A stretch of DNA of 64,000 nt from RUG11462 sp045539315 (GCA_045539315.1 JAZQFC010000024.1:1-64000), one strand, 5' to 3'. Positions 52,153 through 61,795 are shown, counted from the stretch's first letter. Numbers and translations: made by a program. Notes: generated from the sequence alone by a model not told the origin.

Positions 52153-53604
52153 ATGAATAATATTAAAATTCAATTGCTCAATGACTGCAACTGCTTTTTA
52201 GCGGCAAATGGATATTTTGAAGCAGGTCTTGTTTCGCGCAAGGGTTGTTTTGATTTGTTTTTCAGAAAAGTGCCTGATAATGGTGGTTTTGCTATTTGCG
52301 CGGGTCTTCAAAGCGCAATAGAGTTGTTAGAAAACTTTTCGTTTTCTGATGAAGATGTTGAGTATTTAAAACAAAATTATAATTTATCTGAAGGTTTTGT
52401 AAAATATTTAAAAGATTTTAAATTTGAGTGTGATATTTGGGCTATTCCTGAAGGTACACCGATTTTTGCAAAAGAGCCTATTGTAAAGGTTGTAGGCCCT
52501 ATCATTCAAGCAACTTTAATTGAAAGTTTGTTGCTTTTATCAATTAATCATCAAACTCTTGTGGCTACAAAGGCAAACCGAATTTCTCGTGCGGCGCAAG
52601 GCAGAGAAGTGCTTGAATTTGGTGTGAGAAGGGCGCATGGAATAGATGCTGCTGCAAATGGCGCAAGAGCGGCATACATTGGCGGTTGCGTTGGCAGTTC
52701 TTGTACTTATGCAAATTATGCTTATGATATTCCTGTGAGCGCAAATATGACTCACGCTTGGGTGCAGGCTTTTGAAAATGAGTATGATGCTTTTTGCGCA
52801 TATGCTAAAAGGTATCCTGATGACTGCTATTTGTTGGTTGATACTTATAACACATTGAAATCAGGAGTTTTAAATGCAATTAAGTGTTTTGATGATGTTT
52901 TAAAACCAATTGGTTGCAGACCAAAGGGAATTAGAATTGATAGTGGCGATATTGCTTATCTTTCTAAAAAGATTAGAAAAATGCTTGATGAGGCAGGTTA
53001 TCCAGACTGCGCTATCGTTGCTTCTAATTCGCTTGATGAGTATATTATCAGAGATTTGATTATCGAGGGCGCAAAAGTTGACCGTTTCTGCGTTGGCGAG
53101 AGACTTATAACTTCTGCTTCAGACCCACTTTTCGGCGGTGTTTATAAATTAACTGCGCTTGAAAATGACAATGGCGAGTTTGTGCCAAAAGTTAATTTTT
53201 CTGATAACGTTGGTAAAATCACATTGCCTTGCAATAAAAAAGTTTATCGTCTTTTTGATACCGATTCCGGCAAAGCAATTGCAGATGTGATTTCGCTTTA
53301 TGATGAAAAGTTAGATGAGTTAAAAGAAATTGAAATTTTTGACCCGGACCACACTTGGAAAAGAAAAACGGTTGAAAACTTTATCGCAAGAGAATTGTTT
53401 GTAAAAGTTTTTGATAAAGGCGAGTTGGTTTATTCTTCGCCATCGGTAGATGCTATTCGTGAGTATTGCGAGGAGCAGGTTGAAACTATTTGGGATGAAG
53501 TTCAGCGTTTTGAAAATCCGCACTCTTATTATGTAGATTTATCCCTTGAACTTTGGCAAATCAGAGATGAGTTGCTAAAAGAATTCACAGGGTATAAAAG
53601 ATAA
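52153..53604 (+). CDS. pncB: Nicotinate phosphoribosyltransferase
   Basis: A 483-residue enzyme making nicotinate mononucleotide from nicotinate and PRPP, the entry step of the Preiss-Handler NAD pathway. The type II phosphoribosyltransferase features are visible: NCNCFLAANGYFEAGL at the start, EFGVRRAHGIDAAANGARAAYI and IRIDSGDIAYLSKKIRKML. In-frame GTG at 52141 forms part of the ribosome site; ATG at 52153 behind GAGGTGA is the start. The lipoprotein and ruvX follow closely and may be co-transcribed. Confidence 0.93.
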   Translation: MNNIKIQLLNDCNCFLAANGYFEAGLVSRKGCFDLFFRKVPDNGGFAICAGLQSAIELLENFSFSDEDVEYLKQNYNLSEGFVKYLKDFKFECDIWAIPEGTPIFAKEPIVKVVGPIIQATLIESLLLLSINHQTLVATKANRISRAAQGREVLEFGVRRAHGIDAAANGARAAYIGGCVGSSCTYANYAYDIPVSANMTHAWVQAFENEYDAFCAYAKRYPDDCYLLVDTYNTLKSGVLNAIKCFDDVLKPIGCRPKGIRIDSGDIAYLSKKIRKMLDEAGYPDCAIVASNSLDEYIIRDLIIEGAKVDRFCVGERLITSASDPLFGGVYKLTALENDNGEFVPKVNFSDNVGKITLPCNKKVYRLFDTDSGKAIADVISLYDEKLDELKEIEIFDPDHTWKRKTVENFIARELFVKVFDKGELVYSSPSVDAIREYCEEQVETIWDEVQRFENPHSYYVDLSLELWQIRDELLKEFTGYKR

Positions 53605-53615
53605 AGGAGATATTT

Positions 53616-54368
53616 ATGAAAAAAGCAATTAGTTTGATTTTGATTTTAGTGATTTTACTTTCGTTTGGCGCTTGTGACTTTTTTAAACAAGGCGAAAGCG
53701 ATCAAGAAGTTGAAATTCCAACAACATCAAAAAGAAATGTTATTATCACAAAAGAAAATTTGAGCGCGCAGGTAAAAGAGGGTAAAGTTGATGGCGCACA
53801 GTTTGCGCTTGGCGCAGATATTGATGAAGTTAAAGAATTTTTCTTTGATAAAGTTCGCCCTTGGACTATAACTGCTTCTTCAAGAGTAGAGGAGAAAAAG
53901 GGTACAACAAAAATTGTTACTGAAACTTCGCCTTATGAAAACCCACAACTTGTAACTGCTATCGGCGAGAGAGAAGATATGTATAAATATCAGGTTGGCA
54001 ACTCTTTAACATCGGTTTATTATGATGGCGAGCAGTATTTTTATGTGAATTCAAATGTTGATGCCGGCGCTGCAATTATTGTTTGCAATATATCGGCTTA
54101 TGGCTTTAAAATGGGCAACTGCCTTATTGAAGATGTTGTAGCATCTTTAGGCGAGCCGGATGTAAAAGATGTGCCTGATTATACACAACTTTTCTTCTGT
54201 TTAGGCACACCAATGAATCCACAAAGATATACTTATAATTTTGATAATAAGCGTCTTGATTTTATTTTCGGCGATGGTAATTTGATGGTTGTAACTCTTA
54301 CAGATACATCGCTTTACACAGGTTTTTCAACTTGCGTACCAACCACAACACCATCAAGCGCACAGTAG
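53616..54368 (+). CDS. Hypothetical lipoprotein
   Basis: A 250-residue protein with a lipoprotein signal peptide ending FGAC (Cys20). The mature part is mixed alpha/beta, with a stretch FALGADIDEVKEFFFDK near the middle and a Thr/Pro-rich C-terminus (VPTTTPSS). No family was recognised. It is 11 bases after pncB and 9 before ruvX. Confidence 0.75.
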   Translation: MKKAISLILILVILLSFGACDFFKQGESDQEVEIPTTSKRNVIITKENLSAQVKEGKVDGAQFALGADIDEVKEFFFDKVRPWTITASSRVEEKKGTTKIVTETSPYENPQLVTAIGEREDMYKYQVGNSLTSVYYDGEQYFYVNSNVDAGAAIIVCNISAYGFKMGNCLIEDVVASLGEPDVKDVPDYTQLFFCLGTPMNPQRYTYNFDNKRLDFIFGDGNLMVVTLTDTSLYTGFSTCVPTTTPSSAQ

Positions 54369-54377
54369 GTAAGATTT

Positions 54378-54809
54378 ATGAAAATAATGTCGGTTGATTT
54401 AGGGTTGTCGAGAACCGGAATTGCAGTTTGCGACCCACTTGAAATGTTAGCCTCGCCGGTTAAAGTGATTTTTGAAAAATATGAGCCAAAATTAATTGAG
54501 CAAATTGTTAGTTTGGCAAAAGAATTATCGGTTGAACTTATAGTTGTAGGTTTGCCGCTTAATATGGATTCGAGCGCAGGCGAGCGCGCAAAAGAGTGTC
54601 AGCGAATAGCAAAAATAATTGAAGAAAAATCCGGCGTTTCTACTGAAATGTGGGACGAGCGTTGTACAACAGTTATGTCGCATAATGTTTTGAATGAAAC
54701 AAATGTGAGAGGCAAAAAGCGTAAAAATGTTGTAGATGCAGTTGCCGCAGTTATGATACTTGAAAGTTATTTAGAATACAGAAAAAATCAAAAAAAGAGT
54801 GGCAAATAG
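54378..54809 (+). CDS. ruvX: Putative Holliday junction resolvase RuvX (YqgF)
   Basis: A 143-residue RNase H-like nuclease of the YqgF family, needed for 16S rRNA maturation and possibly for Holliday-junction resolution. Catalytic acidic residues lie in MSVDLGLSRTGIAVCDP, WDERCTTV and KNVVDAVAAVMILE. The usual GLP motif is VVGLPLNMD. A terminator overlaps its end. Confidence 0.94.
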   Translation: MKIMSVDLGLSRTGIAVCDPLEMLASPVKVIFEKYEPKLIEQIVSLAKELSVELIVVGLPLNMDSSAGERAKECQRIAKIIEEKSGVSTEMWDERCTTVMSHNVLNETNVRGKKRKNVVDAVAAVMILESYLEYRKNQKKSGK

Positions 54810-54821
54810 CCACTCTTTTTT
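54790..54821. terminator. Bidirectional terminator between convergent genes
   Basis: AAAAAAGAGTGGC and GCCACTCTTTTTT around AAATA. It ends ruvX (+) and the LRR gene (-). Confidence 0.92.
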
Positions 54822-54829
54822 AATTCTAG

Positions 54830-56122
54830 TTATTGTTTTTTAGTTGTCAATGAACTGTATGTCCAATTACCTTTTGCTGTTTTTCCGTTTTTCTTTACAA
54901 CAAGTCGTTTTCTATATTCATAATTTGTGCCCTTTTTTAAATTATCAAACACAATCTTTTTATCAATAGCAACAGTTGACTTTTTAGCCGTTTTAAAATT
55001 CATATTTTCTTTAACTATTTGCACTTCGTAATGAGTAACGCCTTTTTGTCTTGTTGTTAATTTAAACACAACTTTGTTCTTATAAACTTTTCGCTTTACA
55101 AGAGCCTGATTTATATATTTATGTGTTTTAAACCTAATATCCTTTTTACAGTAAATGCAATATTTTGTTTTAATACCATTTTTAAAAAAAGTTGCTTTTC
55201 TAATTATTTTTGTTGAATTCTTCTTAAATGTATGCGATTTAGATACAAAAGTAAATCTTCTTGAATTACAATTTTTACATTGCTTATAGTTCAAGCCACT
55301 TTGCTTTGTACATATTTTCTTTACTGCAACTTTTTCTTTGCCAAAATTATGATTCTCGCAACAATCTATTTCATCATAATTAATGCCATGTTCAAAAGCA
55401 TATTCTTGTGCAGTTGAACCATATTCTGCAACAAGCACGAAGTTCTTTACAGGTTTTGCTTTGCTTGTATCGTGATTTGTGTCCCAATCATAATTATATC
55501 CAAACGCAATATCTTCAATTGTTTCAACACTATTAGGTATTGTAAGAGTATTTAGCTTTAGGCATTGATTAAATGCATATTTTCTAATGGTTTTAACACC
55601 ATATTCAAATTGAACTGTTTTTAAAGATTCGCAAGTATCAAAAGCCGCTGTTTCAATGCTAACCAACCCACTTGAAAATGTTATACTTTTCAAATTTGTG
55701 CAATTGTAAAAGGCACCTTCGCCAATTATCTCTATATTATTAGGAAAAACTAATTTTTCAATGAATTGGCTGTTAGAAAACGAACTTTTGCCAAGAACTT
55801 TAACATCCTTGCCAAAGGTAATTGTTTTAATTTTTCTAACACTATCAAACGCATAGGCGCCAATATATGTAATTCCATCAGAAATAATAACATTTTCAAT
55901 ATTAATATTACGCCATTCTATAGTATTGTTACTGCCATATCCATAATCATACATTTCGCCATTGCCTACAAGACTTAATGTTGCAGTTGATTCATCATAA
56001 TACCAATTGATATTTTCTCCGCATTTTCCACTTGTTTGTACTTCATCTGCCTTAACAAAGCCAACACAAAATAATGAAAATACCAATATAAAACTTAAAA
56101 TGAAACTAATAATTTTTTTCAT
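54830..56122 (-). CDS. Secreted BspA-like leucine-rich repeat protein with Cys-pair repeats
   Basis: A 430-residue exported protein. After a signal peptide (1-25) come five to six BspA-type LRR units (IIGEGAFYNCTNLKSITF and variants) from about 75 to 230. A Cys-pair region follows (CENHNFG, CKNC, CIYCKKD), of the kind also present in the M23 peptidase at 8546. The C-terminal FN3-like domain (about 340-430) resembles the one in the same peptidase. It is likely surface-exposed and involved in adhesion or cell-wall association. No anchor motif is visible. Confidence 0.87.
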   Translation of the reverse strand: MKKIISFILSFILVFSLFCVGFVKADEVQTSGKCGENINWYYDESTATLSLVGNGEMYDYGYGSNNTIEWRNINIENVIISDGITYIGAYAFDSVRKIKTITFGKDVKVLGKSSFSNSQFIEKLVFPNNIEIIGEGAFYNCTNLKSITFSSGLVSIETAAFDTCESLKTVQFEYGVKTIRKYAFNQCLKLNTLTIPNSVETIEDIAFGYNYDWDTNHDTSKAKPVKNFVLVAEYGSTAQEYAFEHGINYDEIDCCENHNFGKEKVAVKKICTKQSGLNYKQCKNCNSRRFTFVSKSHTFKKNSTKIIRKATFFKNGIKTKYCIYCKKDIRFKTHKYINQALVKRKVYKNKVVFKLTTRQKGVTHYEVQIVKENMNFKTAKKSTVAIDKKIVFDNLKKGTNYEYRKRLVVKKNGKTAKGNWTYSSLTTKKQ

Positions 56123-56181
56123 GAAAACGAACTCCTTCCATTAATTTTAAAGCGATGGTCATTTATTAGAAAATGCTCTTA

Positions 56182-56460
56182 CTATTTATCAATATTTGAA
56201 CCTAAAAACTTGTAACTACCACCGCTAGTAGCAGTTGCTCTACGAATTTTAATTACACAATCTTTTGAATTTGTATAAGGATAAACATTTACCGAAGCAT
56301 ACATATCATTATTGTGGTTAAAACAAACAGATTCTATTTCAAACTTGGAATAATTTGACAAGCTCTCATTTACAATGATATGTCTATATTTTGAATTGTC
56401 TTTAGTATATACTCTGTCCGTTCCGCTTAACGAGTGCAGTTTTTGATTCGTTAAAAGAAT
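56182..56460 (-). pseudogene. Probable 3' remnant of an exported-protein gene
   Basis: A - strand reading frame is open from about 56460 to the TAG at 56184-56182 (93 codons). It has protein-like content (KDNSKYRHIIVNESL, then VIKIRRATATSGG near the end) but no ATG, GTG or TTG with a ribosome site near its upstream end. It begins within the end of the NSS transporter gene in another frame. I read it as the C-terminal stub of a lost gene; a short peptide from an internal ATG is the alternative. It is the only content of the 328-base gap. Confidence 0.4.
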
Positions 56461-57821
56461 TTTGAAATATAGCCTTGTACCCAGATGAAAATGAGAATTA
56501 TAGGCAAAATATAAGTCATATAAACTTTAAGCCATTTAGGGAATTTAACACCTTTACCTGAATTTGCTTCTTTAATAAAGTTGTCAAAGCCCCAACCGTA
56601 TTTTGTGCAACAGAATAAAACGAAAATTAATGAGCCTATTGGCAAAATGTTGTTAGAAACAATAAAGTCTTCTAAATCAAGAATGTTTGTGCCCTCGCCG
56701 AGTGGATGAATGCCTGATAAAATATTAAATCCAAGCGCGCAAGGAAGCGATAGAATTGCAAGTGAAACGCCACAGATAATGCAGGCTTTTTTTCTTGACC
56801 AGTCCCACTTATCCATTGCCATTGAAATAATGTTTTCAAAAACAGCCACGACGGTTGAAACCGCCGCAAATAGCATAAACAAGAAGAAAAGCGAACCCCA
56901 GACTCTACCGCCAGGCATTTCTTTAAACACATTAGGAAGGGTTTTGAAAATAAGACCAGGGCCTTCGCCGGGCTCAATTCCGTAAGCAAAGCAGGAAGGA
57001 ATTATAATAAGACCTGCAACAAAAGCCACAAAAGTATCAAGCACAGCAATTGAAATAGATTCGCCGAATAATCTGCGGTCTTTCTTTATATAACTACCGA
57101 AAATCGCCATAGAGCCCATACCGATAGAAAGGGTGAAAAATGCCTGACCGAGCGCCGCAAAAATAACTTCGCCAAGTCCTACATCCATAATCTTTTTAAA
57201 ATCAGGAATCAAGTAATATTTTATACCCTCGCCAGCGCCCGGTAATGTTACTGCGCGAACTGCGAGAACAGAAATAATAGCAAGAAGCGCGAGCATCATA
57301 ACTTTTGTTATTTTCTCAACACCGTTTTGAAGACCGAGCGAGCAAATAATAAAACCTAAAACAACTGTTAAAAGCATAAAACCAACTACTGCTACAGGGT
57401 TTTCGGTTAACTGGTCGAATTGAATAGAGACTTGTTGCGTAGTCATATCGGCAGTAAAATCGCCACGAAGCATTTTAAACAGATAAGCAAACATCCAACC
57501 GGTAACGGTGGTGTAAAACATCATTAAAAGGTAGTTTCCTATCATACCAACCATACCAAAAGCACTCCACTTTGCGCCTTTTGGTTGAAGTATGTCAAAT
57601 GATTTTGTAATACTTTTTTGACTTGCTCTGCCAACTGCAAATTCTGTGGTCATAATCGGCAAACCGAAAATGAGCAAGAACAATAAATAAATTAAAATAA
57701 AAGCCGCGCCACCATATTGACCAACAATATAAGGGAAACGCCAAACATTGCCAAGACCAATAGCGCATCCTGCAGAAATCAGAATAAAGCCTAATCTTGA
57801 GCCGAATTTTTCTCTTTCCAT
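56451..57821 (-). CDS. Sodium-dependent neurotransmitter symporter family (NSS/SNF) transporter
   Basis: A 456-residue LeuT-fold sodium:amino-acid symporter with 12 hydrophobic segments. The unwound first helix carries AGCAIGLGNVWRFPYIVGQY with the sodium- and substrate-binding residues. FFTLSIGMGSMAIFGSYI is the helix-6 region. Substrate is probably an amino acid such as a branched-chain or aromatic one. It is a single-gene unit on the - strand. Confidence 0.95.
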   Translation of the reverse strand: MEREKFGSRLGFILISAGCAIGLGNVWRFPYIVGQYGGAAFILIYLLFLLIFGLPIMTTEFAVGRASQKSITKSFDILQPKGAKWSAFGMVGMIGNYLLMMFYTTVTGWMFAYLFKMLRGDFTADMTTQQVSIQFDQLTENPVAVVGFMLLTVVLGFIICSLGLQNGVEKITKVMMLALLAIISVLAVRAVTLPGAGEGIKYYLIPDFKKIMDVGLGEVIFAALGQAFFTLSIGMGSMAIFGSYIKKDRRLFGESISIAVLDTFVAFVAGLIIIPSCFAYGIEPGEGPGLIFKTLPNVFKEMPGGRVWGSLFFLFMLFAAVSTVVAVFENIISMAMDKWDWSRKKACIICGVSLAILSLPCALGFNILSGIHPLGEGTNILDLEDFIVSNNILPIGSLIFVLFCCTKYGWGFDNFIKEANSGKGVKFPKWLKVYMTYILPIILIFIWVQGYISKFF

Positions 57822-57885
57822 TCAAAAAATCTCCTTTAAAAATCATCTTTTTAAATTATACTTGATTTTTATAATCTAGTCAAGC

Positions 57886-57917
57886 AAAAAACCATCTGCG
57901 TAAGGCAGATGGTTTTT
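57886..57917. terminator. Terminator of the DUF4153 operon
   Basis: AAAAACCATCTGC and GGCAGATGGTTTTT around GTAA, immediately after the DUF4153 stop. Confidence 0.9.
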
Positions 57918-57920
57918 AAA

Positions 57921-59462
57921 TTATTCATACCATTGTAAAATAGCGGTTTTTGCTTTTTGATGTGTGTAATTATAACAAAGAAAATCAACATCTTCTGATT
58001 TATAAGATTTTGCTAGTTCTGTTAGGTTATAATTGAGGTCTTCTTTTAAATAGTCATCATCTTCTGAAGCAGTAAGTGTTACATCAATTTTATCAAACTC
58101 ATCACAAAGTCTTACAAGTTCCTCGCCGGCGGCGTCACCTAATTCATAAAGCGTTTCTAAATCGGCAGTTTCAATGCCGTTTTTAATATAGAAATTAACA
58201 TTGTATTTTGCAATTTGAGAATCGACGTTTGACAAGCAAAGACTCGCAAACAAAGCAACAAATATAGCAACACAAAAGGCAATGAGTTTAAATTTTTTAA
58301 AAAACTGCTTTATTATTATACAAATAAAAATCATTGCAATAACAACCATTGCCCAAGTTGAATAAACTCTTTTTTGGGTAAGTCCATAAGAGTCTATATA
58401 CATAACCATTTTTGAAATTGCAGTTGCAATTAAAATCAATGTTAACAAAGAAAATGTTGTGCAAAGCAGTTTTAATATAATTTGTGATAATTTATTTGAA
58501 GTTTTAACAAGCATCATTACAAAAATAATTACTATTAAGTTAATTAATGCAACTGCACAAAGTTGAAAAAATCCTTCTCGCGCATACTCGGCATAACTAA
58601 ATTCTTTTGGCAAAACTCCGCTAAAACCTGAAATATAATAATCTAATTGCGAAATGAAGAAAATTATATAAATCAAAATAAGTGGCGCAGTTGCAGATAA
58701 AACTGTGATGATAGATGCAATTTTTGTTTTACTTGCAATTTCTGTGCATTTTTCTTCGGATAGAGTATTAATGCATTTTTTTGAATATGAAGAAGAAAAC
58801 AAACCAAAAAGATACATTGAAATAGGCACAGTAAAAAACAAACTTACTATTGTGATAAAAACACTATGAAAACTAAAATTGAAAATACTTTTTGCTATGC
58901 TAGTAAACTGATTATCATAAGATAAAAGTGTAAAAACAATTATTGTTGGGACAATTGCAATGGCAATGCCTAAAATAATTTTTCCTATTGTTTTTGTAAA
59001 ACCTTTTGCCTTTCCTGCAGCAGCGGCTTTAAACAAATCGCCAAAAGAGGTAATAGGTAAAACAAACAACGCTTTTAATAAATCTGCAAAAACATAGTCT
59101 GAAAATATACCTTTTATATTATTCTCTGTTGTGGTGTAAACAAAATAAAAATAGTTTATCACAACAAAAACAAAGATTAAGATGTTTAAAAATTCATTGG
59201 AACATATAATTATTCCTGCAGACATTGCTATCGCAACAATGGCGCATAGAGTAGGTAAAAATTTAAGTTTATAACCTTTTATTATTAATGCAACTATAGT
59301 AAAAATAAACGCAGTTAATATCAAAGCAAAACAACCTAAAGATTTGAACTCAATAAAAAATACTCTGCAAAAAATATAACTTGCTACCACGCAAAACCAA
59401 GCAACAACCGAGTCAATTGTAGAAAAAACAGGGTTGTTTGAATTATTGATACTTTGAGTCAT
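57921..59462 (-). CDS. DUF4153/DUF4173-like polytopic membrane protein
   Basis: A 513-residue protein with about eleven membrane segments and a C-terminal soluble tail of about 90 residues (ETADLETLYELGDAAGEELV). The arrangement of paired helices with FADLLKALFVLPITSFGDLF suggests the DUF4153/DUF4173 family. Role unknown. The start lies two bases after the small regulator's stop, and that gene follows a DUF2975 protein, so the three form one unit. Confidence 0.78.
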   Translation of the reverse strand: MTQSINNSNNPVFSTIDSVVAWFCVVASYIFCRVFFIEFKSLGCFALILTAFIFTIVALIIKGYKLKFLPTLCAIVAIAMSAGIIICSNEFLNILIFVFVVINYFYFVYTTTENNIKGIFSDYVFADLLKALFVLPITSFGDLFKAAAAGKAKGFTKTIGKIILGIAIAIVPTIIVFTLLSYDNQFTSIAKSIFNFSFHSVFITIVSLFFTVPISMYLFGLFSSSYSKKCINTLSEEKCTEIASKTKIASIITVLSATAPLILIYIIFFISQLDYYISGFSGVLPKEFSYAEYAREGFFQLCAVALINLIVIIFVMMLVKTSNKLSQIILKLLCTTFSLLTLILIATAISKMVMYIDSYGLTQKRVYSTWAMVVIAMIFICIIIKQFFKKFKLIAFCVAIFVALFASLCLSNVDSQIAKYNVNFYIKNGIETADLETLYELGDAAGEELVRLCDEFDKIDVTLTASEDDDYLKEDLNYNLTELAKSYKSEDVDFLCYNYTHQKAKTAILQWYE

Positions 59463-59464
59463 AA

Positions 59465-59677
59465 TTATGCCTCCTCATCAGGCAGATATTCGATAATATC
59501 TTCAACTTTACAGTCAAGCACTTTGCAAATAGAGTCAAGAGTTGAAAAACGAATCGCTTTTGCCTTGTTGTTTTTTAAAATAGAGAGGTTTGCCAAAGTA
59601 ATACCAACTTTTTCTGATAATTCATTTAATGACATTTTTCTCTTTGCCATCATAACATCTAAATTAATTACTATCAT
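59465..59677 (-). CDS. Small XRE-family HTH regulator (YozG-like)
   Basis: A 70-residue Cro/CI-type DNA-binding protein with little beyond the helix-turn-helix: LNELSEKVGITLANLSILKN is the HTH and FSTLDSICKVLDCKVEDIIEY the closing helices. Such small regulators usually follow a DUF2975 gene, as here, and probably autoregulate. The dyad at 60246-60264 upstream of the operon promoter is a likely target. Confidence 0.92.
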   Translation of the reverse strand: MIVINLDVMMAKRKMSLNELSEKVGITLANLSILKNNKAKAIRFSTLDSICKVLDCKVEDIIEYLPDEEA

Positions 59678-59691
59678 AATTCTACCTCGCT

Positions 59692-60168
59692 TTATACAGT
59701 AAGGTCGTTTTCGTTTTTGATAATTGTTGCTTCTTCGATAACATTTTTAACAACTCTTACGCAAAGACCTAAAAATATTGCCAAAAATGCAACAACAAAC
59801 GAAAGATGAAAATGCAAACCGAGCACACAAAATATGAGCGCCAACAATAGGCAACACCAAGAAACGCCACGAATTAATGCAATGCTTTTTGAGGTAAAAA
59901 CCAAGCCTTTTTGACAACGAAGTAATAATAAAAACAGCAAAACATCTGCAAGCATTACCACAAAAATAATCATATAAGCCAAGGTTAGAATAACGCCGTT
60001 AGAAATATTAAAGGTATTTTCAAAAATGGTTTCAATACTGCTTCTTGCGTTTATAAGCAAGTCAGTAACTGTTGGTAAAACAAATGCCCCCGCAATGCAA
60101 AGCACAAATAAAAGCACAGATAAACCCAAAGATAACCACAAAGAAACTTTTTTAGGAATTTTCAACAT
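59692..60168 (-). CDS. DUF2975 membrane protein
   Basis: A 158-residue protein with four membrane segments, of the DUF2975 family that is almost always coupled to a small XRE regulator. LKIPKKVSLWLSLGLSVLL at the start and KSIALIRGVSWCCLLLALIF in the middle fit the family. ATG at 60168 behind TTTGGAGGTAGATTTT is the start rather than the in-frame ATG 18 codons upstream. The pair is thought to act as membrane sensor and regulator, but this is not proven. Confidence 0.88.
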   Translation of the reverse strand: MLKIPKKVSLWLSLGLSVLLFVLCIAGAFVLPTVTDLLINARSSIETIFENTFNISNGVILTLAYMIIFVVMLADVLLFLLLLRCQKGLVFTSKSIALIRGVSWCCLLLALIFCVLGLHFHLSFVVAFLAIFLGLCVRVVKNVIEEATIIKNENDLTV

Positions 60169-60210
60169 AAAATCTACCTCCAAATTGAGTTTGTGTAATA
60201 TTACGCCATT

Positions 60211-60264
60211 ATAATACAACAAAATTTTCCGTTTGTCAATACTTTTTTATCGAAAAACGATAAA
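60211..60264 (-). promoter_or_regulatory. Promoter and operator-like dyad of the DUF2975-HTH-DUF4153 operon
   Basis: On the - strand, TTGACA (60239-60234), 17 bases, TATTAT (60216-60211). Just upstream lies a perfect dyad, TTTATCG-AAAAA-CGATAAA (60246-60264), next to the palindrome TTGATATCAA (60265-60274). The position suits an operator bound by the HTH protein of the operon. Confidence 0.7.
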
Positions 60265-60329
60265 TTGATATCAAAAAACAAAAATTATATCGTAGTAATC
60301 GTTTCAGGGTAGCGCCGTAAGAAACAATA

Positions 60330-60358
60330 AAAAAGGCGGAGATTACTCCGCCTTTTTA
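60330..60358. terminator. Terminator of the M20 peptidase operon
   Basis: AAAAAGGCGGAG and CTCCGCCTTTTT around ATTA, directly after the M20 peptidase stop. Confidence 0.92.
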
Positions 60359-61795
60359 TTATAGTTGTTTTAAAAATCTTATATAAAATTCAACGGTTTT
60401 TATCAATGTTTCAATTGGAATTCGTTCATTGTTTCCGTGAATCATTGCGCGTTCTTCTTTTGAAAGTTTCATCGCAGAAAAACGATAAACCCTATCAGTA
60501 ATTTTGCAAAAATGACGAGAATCACTACAAGCCATCATAAGATAAGGCGAAACAAGTGCTTCAGTCCAGGTCTGACTTATAGCAGTTTTTAGTTTGAAAA
60601 ACTCATCGCAGTCGGTACTTGATGAAATTGATGGGTTGCCACCGTTAACCAAGTTAATTTCAATGTTATCATTTTTAACAGTTTTAGTTAAAAACTCAAT
60701 TGCTGATTCTACTGTGTCGCCTTCCATCAAACGCATATTAACACCGAAACTTGCCTTTGGTGGCAAAACATTATAAGCGTTGCTACCATTAAGTTTTGTT
60801 ACTGCAAGGGTGGTGCGCATCATTGCGTTTAATTCGCCACCGGACATCTTGCAAATCATATCTAAAAGTGGCATAAAGCACCAAAGATTTGCAAAAATTA
60901 TTTTATAAGCAAATGTAGAGTGCCTACCAAGTGTATCAAACATCTCTTTAACAGGCTTTGTAAAATGCCTTTTAAATGGGTGCTTTTTAATTTCTAATAT
61001 CGCTTGCGCTAATTGATATGTAACGGTGTTTGGCGGTGGGGTGGAAGCATGACCGCCACTTGATACACAGTTAAAATCTAAATTAACGCCGCCTTTTTCA
61101 GCGATACCGATTAAAGCGCATTCGCCTTTAACACCAGGGAAAACATTTTCAACAACCGCGCCACCCTCATCTAAAACAATTGCAGGGGTTACGCCGTTTT
61201 GTTTAAGATATTCTACGATTCTTTCGCAACTGTCGCCATCAATTTCTTCTTCGCCGGAAAAAGACAAGTATAAATCGTTTTGTGGTTTATAGCCATCTTT
61301 TAAAAGTTGCTCAAGCGCTTGCATTACTGCGCAAAGAGTACTTTTTGTGTCAAGCGCGCCTCTGCCCCAAATACAACCATCTTCAATAATTCCATCAAAG
61401 GCAGGTTTATCCCAACCATCTTCATCAACCGGCACAACATCATAATGCGCCATACAGACAGAAGGCTTTTCACTCTCCATACCATCAAGTTTATATAAAA
61501 GACCGTTTTTGCCGATTTTTTTCAAACTACAGTTTTTATGAATAAGCGGAAAACGCGCTTTAAGAAGTTTTTCAAACTTTTCAAATTCGCCTTTGTCAAT
61601 AAGACTTTCATCGCGGTCAGAAACAGTTTTGCATTTTAACATATCTGACATATCTTTAACGATTTTGTCAGTATCAACATCAATTCTTTGCTCTTGGTAA
61701 GTGGTGGTTTTTGGCGGATTAAAAAGCAACGCTCTTATTAAAACAACTGCCAAAAACACAAAAAGTATAACCAAAAACGTTATAACAACAGGCAT
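60359..61795 (-). CDS. M20-family metallopeptidase, PM20D1/CPS1-like, membrane-anchored
   Basis: A 478-residue zinc hydrolase with an N-terminal membrane segment (about 3-25). The metal ligands lie in CMAHYDVVPVDEDGW (His), GRGALDTKST (Asp), SFSGEEEIDGD (Glu pair), LDEGGAV and CSDSRHFC (His). The long lid domain and size match the carboxypeptidase S/PM20D1 branch, which cleaves dipeptides or N-acyl amino acids. Its ATG immediately follows the stop of the upstream membrane gene (TAAATG). Together with two small membrane proteins it forms a three-gene operon, so it likely processes what they transport. Confidence 0.88.
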   Translation of the reverse strand: MPVVITFLVILFVFLAVVLIRALLFNPPKTTTYQEQRIDVDTDKIVKDMSDMLKCKTVSDRDESLIDKGEFEKFEKLLKARFPLIHKNCSLKKIGKNGLLYKLDGMESEKPSVCMAHYDVVPVDEDGWDKPAFDGIIEDGCIWGRGALDTKSTLCAVMQALEQLLKDGYKPQNDLYLSFSGEEEIDGDSCERIVEYLKQNGVTPAIVLDEGGAVVENVFPGVKGECALIGIAEKGGVNLDFNCVSSGGHASTPPPNTVTYQLAQAILEIKKHPFKRHFTKPVKEMFDTLGRHSTFAYKIIFANLWCFMPLLDMICKMSGGELNAMMRTTLAVTKLNGSNAYNVLPPKASFGVNMRLMEGDTVESAIEFLTKTVKNDNIEINLVNGGNPSISSSTDCDEFFKLKTAISQTWTEALVSPYLMMACSDSRHFCKITDRVYRFSAMKLSKEERAMIHGNNERIPIETLIKTVEFYIRFLKQL

